Assembly: GCA_017562135.1 (NCBI GenBank)
Contig: QEYB01000766.1
Coordinates: 1,178,001-1,242,000 of the forward strand
Reading direction: 5' to 3'
Origin: Dipylidium caninum
Taxonomy: Eukaryota > Platyhelminthes > Cestoda > Cyclophyllidea > Dipylidiidae
DNA length: 64,000 nucleotides
A program made the position numbers and the translations under genes. A model generated the notes under the pieces. The model was given only the letters and a program-made list of their open reading frames with translations, was not told the origin of the DNA and did not search any database. Position 1 is the first letter of the stretch, and every line of letters starts with the position of its first letter. Shown here piece by piece: positions 12,945 through 23,764 of this stretch.

Positions 12945-14062
12945 GTTCGGTACCCTCGGCTTTTTCTGCACGTGGAGGATGAACTTAGCCGGGTCCTCCC
13001 GCTTTGCTAATGTCTTAAAATCACCTCCTATCTCATTTCAAGAATCGGCATTTTTTCTCAATGCGGGTACCGGCGTCTCCTTCTCCCACGGCAAGCTCTG
13101 AGCTCCATCAAACGGAACGCCGCCGAGGAGTCATTCGTAGCTGGGATGTGATGTGCGCGTGGAAGCGGAAAAATGAGGCGCCTGCGAGGCCACCGGCTTC
13201 CGAGTTTCGGCGGGAAGTGAGAAGAGATGAGAACGAGAAGGATGAAGGGGAACGGAAAAACGAAGAGGCGGAAGCGACTGTATGTCGCCAGAAACGCGGC
13301 ACGACCAGGTTGGAGGCAGAGGGCTCTTTCGGGTTGTTTGTTCAGCAAGGGGGCTCATTGCAGGCGCCGCCCAACCCGCGGTGTCGTTCGACTCCCGGGA
13401 ACGCCAAACCGCCCCTCGCGGACGGAAGGGTTTGCCTCAGGCAAGCCGGCTTTCGGCCTCGATCTTAACGTTAACCTGATAGTAGCTGCGGTGTGTATTG
13501 CTGCGCTTCCGCGCACGCCGATCGCCCCCTCCCCGGGACTCGGAACTCGGACCCGGCTTCGAGGTGTCGGATGTCGCCCGATCTAAACCCGCTTCCCTTC
13601 CAGTTCACTTGAGGCGAGTTAACCCAACCTCGTCGTCCTCTTTTTTGCTTATAGTAGCGCGTCTGTTAGAAACGGCAACACCAAAACATCTAGGAGTGCC
13701 GAGGTTTGCACCTTGGTGTTTGGAACTTTTCGAGAGCTTTATCTCATTTCTCCGGCTTCAAAGAAGACTCGTCCTACGTTGTGGTGTTTACTCTTCTGCT
13801 CGACAACCACTTTGTTCTCCCCCGCAAATAGTACTTAGAGTTTGGCCGTCTCGGGGTCTGGGTTGCCTACTCGAAAAACCTGCCCTGTAAACGGCTTCAA
13901 CGGCGATAGATGCCGGATGTTAATAACAGGAATCCTACTTTGAAAGCAGTGCTTCGTAATGTGCAAACTTCCATTTTTCTCACTTTTAAAAATCTGATGA
14001 ATTACTTAGTTACCACAAAGAACTCGTGAGTTTTGCCGCAGTCCGCGTTTGTTTTCAAACAG
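12945..14062. other. Intronic sequence before the C-terminal exon
   Basis: A GA-rich stretch at 13,160-13,330 is open in several frames on both strands but has no domain. One or more exons must lie here if the Gly/Ser exon (exit phase 0) and the terminal exon (entry phase 2) belong to one transcript. I could not choose them. Confidence 0.3.
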
Positions 14063-14234
14063 CTATGCAATCGCCTGTCCTAACTGGGAACACTTTTTTT
14101 CGCCCTTGAAGGTAAACCAGACTGGAAACCCTCAGCCCGACTGGGGGCAAGTCTCGCCTTCGCGGGAAACCGAAGAGATCCGGATTATTGACGAGACACC
14201 CATCGCATCCAAGAGGCCAAAACTATCGGAGTGA
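14063..14234 (+). CDS. C-terminal exon of the unidentified plus-strand gene
   Basis: Acceptor gttttcaaacag is followed by 57 codons ending at a TGA (14,232-14,234). The last part is acidic then basic: SRETEEIRIIDETPI followed by ASKRPKLSE and stop. KRPKL resembles a short nuclear localisation signal. A second acceptor inside (gtaaaccag) could shorten the exon. The plus-strand pyrimidine skew ends just after this exon, which supports it as a gene end. The family is not recognised. Confidence 0.45.
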
Positions 14235-15048
14235 AAAGCACATCTATTTCCCATTAACCATACACATAAAATTGCAGATCCAGGAATGAGCGAGCAAACG
14301 CACACTTATTCACTCGGGAGAACGGCGACTGGGTTGAGGGAATACTTGGACGAGCGAAAGACGAGGGTGGACGGTGTCACGGTCACGTTGAGCCGGAGAA
14401 GGCAGCAGAAGTGGTGGAGCGTTTGGCGGCCTCCCAGTCTTCGAGGGCGGCGTGACACTGGGTGAGGGAGGCCCTCGGCGTGGTTTCACCCACCCAACAG
14501 GGGTCCTGGATCACAGCATCTCCGGCAGCCGTGGGATTTGCGCGAGGACGGATTTTCTCCAATACCTATTGAAGCCAATAGAATTTATTTTTCCCGCAAC
14601 CAACCGCTAACGGAGATGGCGACTGTTGTGGAAGACCAATGTATTATACAAGGGCACAAGAGTGACTACCGAAAGGGGTAGCAAAGGAGGCCGATTGGAC
14701 GTTTTGTCTGAACAGGCAAAAATTACAAACGGGCAGTAATAGGATATTAGCAAGAAGGGGGGCGAGGGGAAGTCCCCACCTCGGTCAACATAGGGTGTTA
14801 TTTTACATGCCACAACTGCGACTGGGTAGCAAGGTGAAGGTCTACTTCAAGATTTCCCACTACCACGGAAGGGGAGAAATAGAATTGTGATTTGTGTCAC
14901 AAATTTTGGGCGGGGTGGGAATTGTTCTTATGCTCGCATTTAAGCCGGATTCGAAAAGGGGCTTGAATGCTTGGGAAGGTGCGAATTGATTAAACGAAGA
15001 ATCTCTCAGGCCTTAAAGTACCAGGACAAGGGAGCAGAAGTGACATAC
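14235..15048. other. Convergent intergenic region
   Basis: It lies between the end of the plus-strand gene and the minus-strand kinase exon. The strand composition flips here from T/C-rich to A/G-rich on the plus strand. Later exons of the kinase (subdomains XI onward) should be on the minus strand in or left of this region, but none was recognised. No clear AATAAA signal was assigned. Confidence 0.35.
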
Positions 15049-15267
15049 CCGCTTCAGGAATCGAATAGCCTCCTCCGAGTCAATTAAGCCGAAGTCAATG
15101 TCATCCTTTTGAATAGCATTGAAGGTTTCTTTCTCAGACGGCCTCTCGAAGGGAACTTTGCCGCAGAGCATCTCATAGGCTGTGACGCCAAGACTCCATA
15201 TGTCGCACTTGGAGTCATGCATGGAGTCGATGGAAGTCATCTCGGGCGCGAGGTAGGACAAACGTAC
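15049..15267 (-). CDS. Protein kinase exon (APE to subdomain X)
   Basis: This is a 73-codon exon read on the minus strand, with acceptor ccgctgtctgctgag and donor AAGCGG|GTATGT. It begins LSYLAPEM, the end of the activation segment, and continues with MHDSKCDIWSLGV and YEMLCGKVPFE, the conserved Asp-Trp-Ser-Leu-Gly of subdomain IX and the helix that follows. This part of a Ser/Thr kinase domain is unmistakable. The subfamily is not certain. YLxPEM and MHDxKxDxWSLGV resemble Aurora kinases, while SLGVTAYE also occurs in YANK/STK32. The invariant Lys, the glycine loop and the C-lobe end were not found. Confidence 0.82.
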
Positions 15268-15384
15268 CTCAGCAGACAGCGGTGCGTCTTGAATTTGAAT
15301 TTTATACATATATATGAAATATGAAACGTACTAGAGCAGGACTATTGGACGGCACACGCCAAAATGCCGACCTTTTAATTCGCC

Positions 15385-15450
15385 ATTTACGCAGTAGCCA
15401 TGTTTTGAAGATTAACATCGCGATGGATAACGCTCCGACTGTGGCAAGTA
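15385..15450 (-). CDS. Probable catalytic-loop segment of the same kinase
   Basis: On the minus strand a frame reads CHSRSVIHRDVNLQNM, which matches the kinase catalytic loop (HRDxKxxN) but has Asn where the catalytic-loop Lys is expected. The frame breaks soon after. Shifted frames continue with weak subdomain VII-like text, one of them with HFG in place of DFG. The spacing and order relative to the 15,049-15,267 exon fit one kinase gene. Either the sequence has base errors here or the copy is degenerate. No clean exon limits could be set. Confidence 0.4.
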
Positions 15451-17920
15451 AATCAAGGGCAAAATGTGCCAGCTTGATTAAATATACTATTTTAGGCCGG
15501 AATAGGTGGGCAGGTTCTCTTGGAAGTTACTACCGTGGGAAGAACGGGGGCAAAATTGTTAAATTTGATTTTGCGCATAATTTTTAAAGTTCACCTCGGG
15601 GTGCATACTCCAACATCACGTAATGACAGCGCTTCATGTGTAGAAAGTACCGTATAGACGAATAATATTAGGGTGCCTAGGATTGGGAGTTGAAAAAAAT
15701 TCTTACTTCAAGTGGGATTGGATCTCTATCTCCCTCTTCAATATTTGCATCGTCCCTCGGTAGTGGAGAAATGTGCCTAAACATAAATCTTGAGGGTAGG
15801 GCTACGTAATGTTAAGGTGGTTTACATTAAGACACAGAAATGATCGGCTATTCTTTTCTCTGCGGGTAAACAGAACCGAATCGAACCCTTTGGCCGCAAA
15901 TTCTTCACCGATGTCGAAATTTCGAAGAGAAATCCATTTTTTTGAACTCCCTTAATTGTAAGGTGCCCTTAGAGCAAAGCCTCTGTGGCGGAGGTGTAGG
16001 CAACTTGCTTTGAAGACACCCACCGAGATGATTTTTCAGTTTTTTTTGGGTCGTAATGACCGCACTTATGTTGCGGGTTTGCCAGAACGCCGTGGGGAGA
16101 GACTATTCTTCTCGGCGAGGTTTTTGGATTCCAAAATTCAGCGGGCTTATTCGAAATTAGTTTGCTCATTTGAAAGAGGTAAACAATCGGGTCACAGGGT
16201 TCATTTTGTAAAAGAATGGCAAGTTTTTGTTGCTTTGGGCACATTTAATTCGGTTAATTTTGGACATGTTTTTGCCTTACTAGGTGGTTTTGGACATTTT
16301 TCTAAAAACCAGGGCCTGGCATTTCAAACGCGCAAATCCCAATTTTCAAATGGGGTGGCTTAAGTTCATGCAAGGGGTTTTGGTTTGGCTACACCTTTTA
16401 AACATCGGGCAACAAAGTGGGACGTAAAATTTTTACGGGCCATACCAAAATAGGGAGCTTCATGAGACAAATGACCAATCACCAAAACTATGGCCTTAAA
16501 ATCCCATTACTTTTTCCCCATTTAAATTTGCTGCAATATAATGTCCAGATCGGGTGCGCAGAGGGGACGGAAATAGCTCAAGGTTTAGCTTAAGAGTTGT
16601 GATCTAATCGTTCCTGATGAAATCGGCAAGGTCGACGTAGCCCACTGATCAGGGGGAACACCGACACCCCATTGAAGGATCCCTTTTCATCGCGGCACTG
16701 GAGCCCCACCCTTAATTCCCAACTTGTCCTCCATCAATCACCACGTTCCACCGCCCTGCCGCCAAGACGAACAGAAACACATTGCAGACGGGACCAATTT
16801 CTTAGGCGTCGTAGAATCGTTTTCCGTTATCAAATGGCACTCAAACAATGGTGCGTTACATGCGCACATACGACATGAAATAAAAGTTCTCAGGCGAACC
16901 AAGCCTCAAAATGACGGCAACTTCACATCAGCACTGAATAGCCGGAGCTCACAGAGGGCGGGAAATAAGGTTTGAAACCATAATACATTGAAACATTAAC
17001 CCAAATGAAGGCCACAGATTTCACTTTCTAAGGGTTTTTTATTGATACAAGATAAACAAATTATAATGCTTCGTGAGAAAGACAGGGCTTTAATGCCCGG
17101 TTACAACACCTCTCGAATGGTGCCGCATATATCACGCACCGGCGTAGACAATGAGGAAGACGAGTGTGGAATACCAGGCAAACAGGTGTTACTGAAGCCT
17201 GTGTCGAATAGCTGGACAGGATGATGACTGGTTCGACAAAGATCAACTAAAAAGAGGACACAAACGAATGGGAAATAAACTCATGAAGCCATACGGGAAA
17301 TAGCCGGAAATGAATCTTACTCGAACCTTGCCGGGGTGGATGAATGAAGAGGTAGCCGTCCGTCGAAAGAGCCCACGGAGACGAGAGACGACGACTTGGA
17401 CATGGCCAGCCGTGAATGGTTCGTGGTTAAATTACCAACTAAGTAAAGTCAGTACAAATCCAAGAAAAAAGACTGAACTTACGCAATTTTCTTGAAGGGG
17501 CAACCATTTCCGAAGTTGACATCGGGGAACCAAGAACAAACCGGACTGTCACTAAGTTCAGCAAATGACGTGGGTCACTAAGAAAAAAGTCAGTAAAAGG
17601 TTTGCCAATGAACTAAGGTGGTCGGTAAGATTACTTCAATCGGTGGGGAAGATGTATCAAAAATTTTCTGGGGATACGCAGATTGTTTTGCGTGTAAGAC
17701 CAGTTGCACTTCTTAGAAGCGGTTTGGCATTTAACCATAAAAACGCTTGTTTAGACATAAGGCCTCTTTGTATTATTTACAAAATGTCTGGGCCAAATGT
17801 GAGAGCTTCGCTCTCAGTTAAGCTAAGTGATTTGTTGATAGAAGCAAGGCGCCTCTACACCAGTATTGCCGATCACCGAGCCTTAATAACAAACTAACGA
17901 TTCCATACAGGAGAGGAATG
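15451..17920. other. No supported gene between kinase and BOP1 fragments
   Basis: The plus strand is A/G-rich, as expected for introns of minus-strand genes. A plus-strand frame of about 117 codons at 16,010-16,363 and one of 110 at 17,565-17,897 have no recognisable domain. The N-lobe of the kinase and the last WD repeats of BOP1 should lie on the minus strand near here but were not identified. A weak BOP1-like end may exist near 17,340-17,400 (PWALST then DGYLFI); it is too short to claim. Confidence 0.3.
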
Positions 17921-17989
17921 GGCTAAACAGGATTAATGCGAGATTTGGTGTTGTAGATCGGGCGAGGAAGAAGGAGACAACATACGGGT

Positions 17990-18250
17990 GGGGGGTGAAC
18001 AGCAATGGGAGACGAATTGCGGTCGGAGGAGAGATTCAAGTTTGAGACGAGGCAACTCCTTCTGGGCCACCAAGGTTCAAAGGAGTAAACATGACGGGTA
18101 GTTGCCACGAAGAGAATGGGGTTCGGCCGGCGGGATGAAGCGGCAGCTGCGCACTCCTCGGCGGCCGCCGCCGCCACTCCGTTCGGTGGCGCGGCGAAGG
18201 GGGCCTGGGTGGCCATGTGCGAGAGCGGTGCAGGGAGAAACGCGATTCGC
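17990..18250 (-). CDS. BOP1: BOP1-like late WD segment, Ala-rich insert
   Basis: A minus-strand frame contains TQAPFAAPPNGVA, then an Ala-rich run, then PILFVATTRHVYSFE and later SSPIAVHPP. In BOP1 the matching segment runs from SRRRSQ.PF through FHP.RP..FVA..R.VR.Y to SS.AVHP. The order and spacing fit, but the FHP before the Ala-rich run is missing and the join after YSFE is not clean, so this is a weaker call than the other BOP1 exons. Confidence 0.5.
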
Positions 18251-21200
18251 GGCCCGCTAAACGCGCTCGTCGGCGAGCGGTCGAATTTGCTTCAGGTAAA
18301 CAGGTAAGTCGCCTTGGGGGTCAGGAGAGGCCAATGCATTTCCTGCAAAGTACGTGCAACGAGCAAACGGGTGAAACAAGGCAAATTAAGGGTGTCTCAA
18401 CGCTTTCAGCCAAGCGCTCCAGCTTAATTTTAAGCCCTTTCACGGCAGTTTAAATGCCAAAACGTAAGTTTTAACGACGACAGCAAGAAACAGTAGGAAA
18501 CGACAAAATGATTTCAGTTACAACTGCCGTAAGTGGGTGAGTTGGGTCAGTTGTTTGGCGCTGCTTCTACCTCAGGCGTTAAGACCAGACACTCGACTCT
18601 TGCGACCTGTGTGGCCCCTCAGCCCACGACCGGCCTTCTACACTGCCTCAGGCGGCTTCACTATCACTTACTATCCGCGAAAGCCGGCAGCAGAATGTTC
18701 CTTATCAACTAATGTCGCAGCGTTGTTAGCGTTAAAGAAAGTCAACAAGCTGGGGGTGGAATCCAATGAAAGAGAGGGAGAGAGAGTTTAAAAGTCAAAG
18801 GTGGGAAACAAAAGTGAAGCTTTAAACCTCCTCGCTGACGACTCGCGCTAAACGTGCCATTGGCAGTAAAGACTAAGAGCCCGAGTAAGGAATAAACTAC
18901 GGCCTTCTGTGCCCACCAGCCCCCGGGGGAAAAAAGCCACAAGCCAGGTTTTTTTATGAGTATGTTTTTAGTTTTAGTAATTTAGTCTTTTTTAGTTTTT
19001 ATTTTAGGTTTGCATTCCTGTCGTTATTTATGGCGAAAAGAGTAGCTGAATGCCACAATACACGGAAAATGGGGGGTAGGAAAAGAAAGGCCAACTGATG
19101 CATAATGGCGTGATGGAGATTCGGCGAACTCGGAACGTTTTTGAAGGCTTTATGAATGTCTTCTCGATTTTGGTTTTCGTCCATCGTCCATCGGGTCCTA
19201 ACACACCCGGACTTCCAGTGGAATAAGAGGGTCGGAGGCGCTGGCGTTTTGTAGTAACGGGTGGACTGGGGCGGGCGGTGGAAGCTCTAAACTCAGCACG
19301 CCACCCTGCTGATGCGAAGTCGCCATCTTCCGTCGCTTCTTGCTTATTTGTGGACTCTGCCATCTCGTCAAGCCTTTCCTCCTCTCCGCCTCCGCCTCCG
19401 CCTCCTCGGCTCTCCGAGGCGGTCCAGAATCGACGTGCTAACAAGTGTACGGAGGGGTAGTAGTTAAAGTCCATGTGCTTTTATCACCCACCAGGAGACC
19501 GCGGTATTGAAAATAATACGAGAAATTGCACTTTACCAAAAATTCTATTGTATTACAATGATTTTGGATACTTCGTAAGGAGGACTCAAAAGCAAGGGTA
19601 CACTTCCTGTGAAAGAAATTAATTTACAATTCAACCACAATGGAATACATTTTTGGTGAATACTGCGATGTGTAAAAAGAAGGAAAACTTGAATAATACA
19701 ATGTGAAAACATGTGAACCAAGAGTGTGGAAATCTCCCTGTGGAGATAAAAGTACATGTGGAACATGTAAGACAGAGTCGTACGCGAAAGAAAGGTTCTA
19801 ACAAACAAACCTTCCACGATATTTTTAAAATCAAGAATTGTAGAGGGAGGAAGCGGATTTTGGCGAGAGGAGAAAATAACGGAGGATGTAAATATGCGGG
19901 ATGGACAGTTTTGAAAAACGGGTGACTGTGCAACCCGGTGGTGTCACATGCATTTCAACGGTGTGGGGAAGTGAGCGAAAAAATTGGACGAACGTTAAGA
20001 CTGACAATGTGGGGTTCGGGTGGTATCCCTAACTGAGGGTTGACAGGGAGAAAGAAAGTAAATCAAATTTCAGCTTGAAATGGCAACGATAACCGGGATG
20101 CAAGAATAAATTCTCGCATTACATTCTGTGGGTTCTAATAAGGTGTAAGGGATTGAAAAGAAAGGAAATCAGGCAAAAGTTGACCTTGGACCTTTGAAAC
20201 AATTAGAGGCTCCAGGACAAAGGAATAAAAATAACTCAACTTAGAGCCTCAATGTCGGCCAAATGGGTCTGCCAGTATTCTGCAAGCGACTTTTCTGTCT
20301 TCTCCACCACCACACGATCAACCAAAGCCGGGTTAACAATAAAAATGATATTGCCACTAATAAAAAGTAACGTGTCAAAATGCAATGTTGGATAGAAACT
20401 TACACAGTTTACGCTTCCAGTTTTTATGGCAGTAAAACGAGATGAAAACTTCGAGAAAGGCATATTTGTGGGATATTACCACAATTAACGAATATGGGAG
20501 CAATACTTCACTGGTATCCAAGTATTACTACACCAAACACCGGAGAAGAGAGAGAAGGGAAGTGCGAAAGAACGGAGAGACCCAAACGGCTCAAAGATAA
20601 TGACTGGCCTTGCTGTCGCTTTGGTAAAGGGAATGGAGACAGTGGAGTGGTTGTACCGGAGCAGATGGATATGAATGTCCGACAACGACAGTGGAAAATG
20701 ACGCCTTTTACACTCGAAAACGCTCAGCTACCAATGGTTGCGCAAGACACGAAAGACTGGTGTCGACGTAAAGCGAGCTTATCATGATCACCCAAAATAC
20801 CAGTATAGGACAAGACGAACTTACAAGGCGGCGGCAACCAGACAGAGCTCGGGATTGGGATTCCAAGCAACATGAGCAGAAGGTTGTCTCTCCTCATTTC
20901 TCAGGCTCTTCGTTCATATCAAATTTCGTCTTAGGCGTCTTCTCGTCGAGGCGCTTTTGTTCCAACAGGCTGTCAGAGACAGAACCGAGCCTGGCCCCAC
21001 CAGAAGACACACCAGGAACAAGGCAATAGCATCGAAAACAGTAATTGCTAGCTGTCTCCCAGATGCGAAGACATCCGTCAACTGGGGACACGGACGCCAA
21101 CCACTGCCCACATGGTGATACAGAAAGACCGCTTACGCGACCACTGTGCGATCTGAAGTGGGAAATGGGGGTGAGACGTTAGTTTGCGAATGGAAGGGGC

Positions 21201-23764
21201 AGGGAATACAGTATAAAAAGGCCTTTAAAAAAGGTTAACTTAGGGCAGAAGCAGGACAAGAATAGGAGGATCTTCGAATACTTCTGCAATCCCATATGTA
21301 GTAGTACTCAATACGTATATTTTTTTTAAAATCGTACTTAATTATCTTCTTTGGAATGAGTTAAGTAATCACCAGTTTTCTTGGGCTGGGATTTTGGTTA
21401 AAAAACATTCTTTAGTTCCTGTGGTTTGAAAAAGCTATAAAAGGGATCGCTTTAGAATCGTATTTGTTGCTTGCGGTTGAGAACTTACAATACGGATGGG
21501 AAGTGGAAGAATAATACAACCTGCTTCCAGATAGGCATAGGGTTGTAAATTTCGAATTTAAAAAAAAAAACAACGAAATAAATGGCAATATCAAATAGCC
21601 ACAAGATATAAAATAGATAAAAAGACAAATCGAAGGAAATTGTGCAAAAAATATGGCCAAATGCAATTCGGATTTTATATTTGACCTTAACAAATAGGAA
21701 GATGATAACTCTGAAATAAAGTCCGTCATAGCTCATGACGAAGGTTTGATAAACTCAAGATTGACTTAGGATTAACGCAAAAGTATCTTACAAATGAGGG
21801 GGCAAAAATTTAAACAAATTGATGCAGTTGTATAAAAACGCCTACTCCGAGTAGTAGCATGAAAGGAATTGGTAGTATGACGCGGGAAATACCTGTATTC
21901 GAGAGCCGGATGAGAAGGATAGGGTCGAAGGTCAACGAGACTCGGTATCTGCGGCAGGAGGGCCTCGGGGGTCGTGTGCACCTGTTGCTTTTCCACTCGC
22001 GCTGCCATTACCATATCCTTGACGCGTTCCTCGCGTTCGCGCAGGTAGCTTCCCGAGAAGGGCACGTGACGTAGACATTCAAATCGTCGTGGCATGATGG
22101 GAGGAACCTTGCTGACCTGATTGTCCCGTACCTTGTCTCGCCACGCCCTCATCACCTGACGCTCCTGATAAGGCCAATAGAGGAGAGATTGAACGTTTTT
22201 GATTTTTTTCTTAACCAAGACAGGGCTAGCAGTCCTGATCCGCTTACCCAAATGGCAGGAAAATCAATGCAATTTGGTGGGTTTATCCACACAAGATAGT
22301 GTTAATAGACACGCGTTGCCCAAAAAAAGCACAAGAAAACTATATATAAATATTTCCTTGAACACTCGTAATCAACAAATATTTTTATTGGGGAAGACAA
22401 GGAGTGATGGAGAGACCCGATTTAAACGCTATTTCTTGTACTTAATGCCTCTTTTACGCCTCTGACAAAAAAAAACAAATATAGAGTAAAAATAACTGTG
22501 CAAATTGAAAATGTGAATCAAAAGAATTTAAGACAGAAAACAATGGCTTTCAATAAGATTTCCACAGTCATTATCGCGGCTTTTGCACACGCTGCTTATA
22601 AAGAAAAGGGAGAATTACAAACTAAACAAAACATATTTAATTTAACAAAAACTCTAGGTAAGATTGAAGAGCAAAATTTGGAAATTCTTTCATATTTGAG
22701 GTTTAAATAGTGTGTAAGAATTAACAAGTCACGTCAAAGAGACGTAAACTGAATGGGTGAATGCCTCACAACGCACTTACTCTTTCCCAGAATAGCAAAA
22801 GAATTCTGGAGGTGGGGTTTATTAAGACTTCCGGTGGGCAGGAAGAGGTTTCTCTGCCGGGGTCGCAATGGTACGGCCGCGGACGAGGTGGTCTGTAGTT
22901 TTGAAGGGTTGATGGCAGGCCAGCTTGCCAGATGAATTTCTGCTCAGTACTTTCCTTCTCATCTTGATCAGCCCATACGTCAGGCATCACATATATTGGG
23001 ACCGCAGAAGCCGAAAATCCCAAGATCTCGCCATCTTCATCATCGAAAGCACTCGGTTTGCCAGAGGTCATGTACATCGCGTACTTCCGCAACTGATCCG
23101 GGTCATTTACCATTTCTAAACGCCCAGCCGGAAGAACGGGGGGGCGAATCCAAGAACCATTTTTATTGCAAATGCAGTTAAATACGACGACCTTGCCAAA
23201 ATTTCGGGACAGATTACAAGGGGACAAATGTAACAGAAAAAGAAAAGGACTGACCCTTCTTCTCATTAACAAGGGACAAATGTAAAAAGAAAAAGAAAAG
23301 AACTGACCCGTCTTCTATCCAACAGGGATGGAATAAACGATCTCTTGTGGGGCGGTTCGGCGGTAACAGGCATTTGAAGAACGTCTTTTGAAAACGTGTC
23401 TTCCCATGGTTGATAAATATCTTCTTCTGTGTCCCCTAACACACCCTTCCCGGCGCTCATGCGTGTAACGATCTCCAAATCTCGGTCACTCAGCACAACA
23501 TATTGGCCGGTCTGGGGATCTATAACCGTGCGCCACTCGGCATCTTGTTCACCCTGATCAGTGGCACTATTTTTTAAAAAGTCTGAAATGGCATCAGAGG
23601 ACTGTTGACCAGCAGTCGGGCGCATAATGGGACGGCCGGAAGCATCGTAGCCAACATGAGGGAACGAATCGTACCATTGCATAGGAACGTTCCCCAACGG
23701 TGTTGCGGATATCTTCCTCGTCGGAAGAATCGAAATCATACTCGTCTGCCTTAAGACCGACCAT
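17990..23764 (-). CDS. BOP1: BOP1 ribosome biogenesis protein (WD40)
   Basis: BOP1 (yeast Erb1) is a nucleolar WD40 protein of the PeBoW complex, with Pescadillo and WDR12, needed for 28S/5.8S rRNA processing and 60S assembly. The exons show the family order on the minus strand. 23,764-23,308: DSSDEEDIRNTVG, then a WY/FPHVGYD stretch and KRSFIPSL. 23,191-22,781: linker with NGSWI and PPPEF. 22,164-21,893: PRRFECLRHVPFSGSYLRER, then PQIPSLVDLRPYPSHPALEY. 21,152 to about 20,900: first WD repeat. About 20,450-20,239: second WD part with NPALVDR. About 18,250-17,990: a later repeat. Splice phases agree where tested (phase 2 from 21,893 into 21,152). The first ATG at 23,764 precedes the acidic block; many family members have a longer N-terminus. 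Single-base frame breaks occur in exons 1 and 2, and the last repeats were not found. Confidence 0.85.
19384..19410 (+). repeat. CCGCCT-type trinucleotide tract
   Basis: A short imperfect (CCGCCT)n tract (plus strand) lies in a large minus-strand intron of BOP1. A minus-strand frame through it would read a Gly run, but no exon is supported there. Confidence 0.6.
20239..20450 (-). CDS. BOP1: BOP1 exon: second WD region
   Basis: The frame gives TGSVNCVSFYP and then IIFIVNPALVDRVVVEK, equivalent to the BOP1 segment in which each family member has a VNPAL/LNPAL motif. It ends near a plausible donor (CTCTAA|GTTGAG) at about 20,239. The acceptor is not clear. Confidence 0.7.
20894..21152 (-). CDS. 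BOP1: BOP1 exon: first WD repeat
   Basis: After acceptor cacttcag the frame reads SHSGRVSGLSVSPCGQWLAS and then DGCLRIWE, a canonical WD repeat. The frame stays open to about 20,894, but the donor is uncertain and the exon may end earlier, near the GTGTGT after LVPG. The repeat is intact and was used to confirm the family. Confidence 0.8.
21893..22164 (-). CDS. BOP1: BOP1 exon: entry to the WD propeller
   Basis: Acceptor ggccttatcag and donor ATACAG|GTATTT bound 90 codons plus two bases with no frame break. The exon carries PRRFECLRHVPFSGSYLRER and the LLPQIPSLVDLRPYPSHP stretch that in BOP1 immediately precedes the first WD repeat. Its last split codon joins the next exon to give YRSHSGRVSGLSVS, matching the start of repeat 1. 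Confidence 0.88.
22781..23191 (-). CDS. BOP1: BOP1 exon: linker before the WD domain
   Basis: The acceptor ttttggcaag leads into VFNCICNKNGSWI, the counterpart of the conserved NGWI motif, followed by an acidic segment (DVWADQDEKESTEQ). The exon ends near PPPEF, the counterpart of the family's SYNPPPEY motif, and a good donor (AAAGA|GTAAGT). The frame shifts at least twice between 22,808 and 22,880, around GGGG, TTT and TTAA runs on the plus strand. The protein end of this exon is therefore approximate. Confidence 0.7.
23218..23317 (-). repeat. 48-bp tandem duplication at a BOP1 5' splice site
   Basis: Two neighbouring copies (23,218-23,265 and 23,271-23,317) share the pattern GGGACAAATGTAA, an A/G tract, then ACTGACCC and TCTTCT (plus strand). 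On the coding strand each copy contains the end of the exon and a GGGTCAGT donor-like site, so the first BOP1 donor is duplicated inside its own intron. Confidence 0.75.
23308..23764 (-). CDS. BOP1: BOP1 exon: conserved N-terminal domain
   Basis: The exon is read from the ATG at 23,764, or from an acceptor near 23,746, to the donor AGACGG|GTCAGT. It holds the acidic EYDFDSSDEEDIRNTVG block, the FPHVGYDASGRPIMRP motif and the KRSFIPSLLDRRR end that define BOP1/Erb1. The frame changes once, at a run of four cytosines on the plus strand (23,692-23,695): with three, the conserved text reads straight through and the exon becomes exactly 152 codons. Confidence 0.85.

Noticed and set aside
15049..15267. 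Assignment of the kinase exon to citron or DMPK-type AGC kinases.
   Set aside because: Those have DWW in subdomain IX and a different activation-segment end. Aurora-like or YANK-like similarity is closer, but no family is firm.
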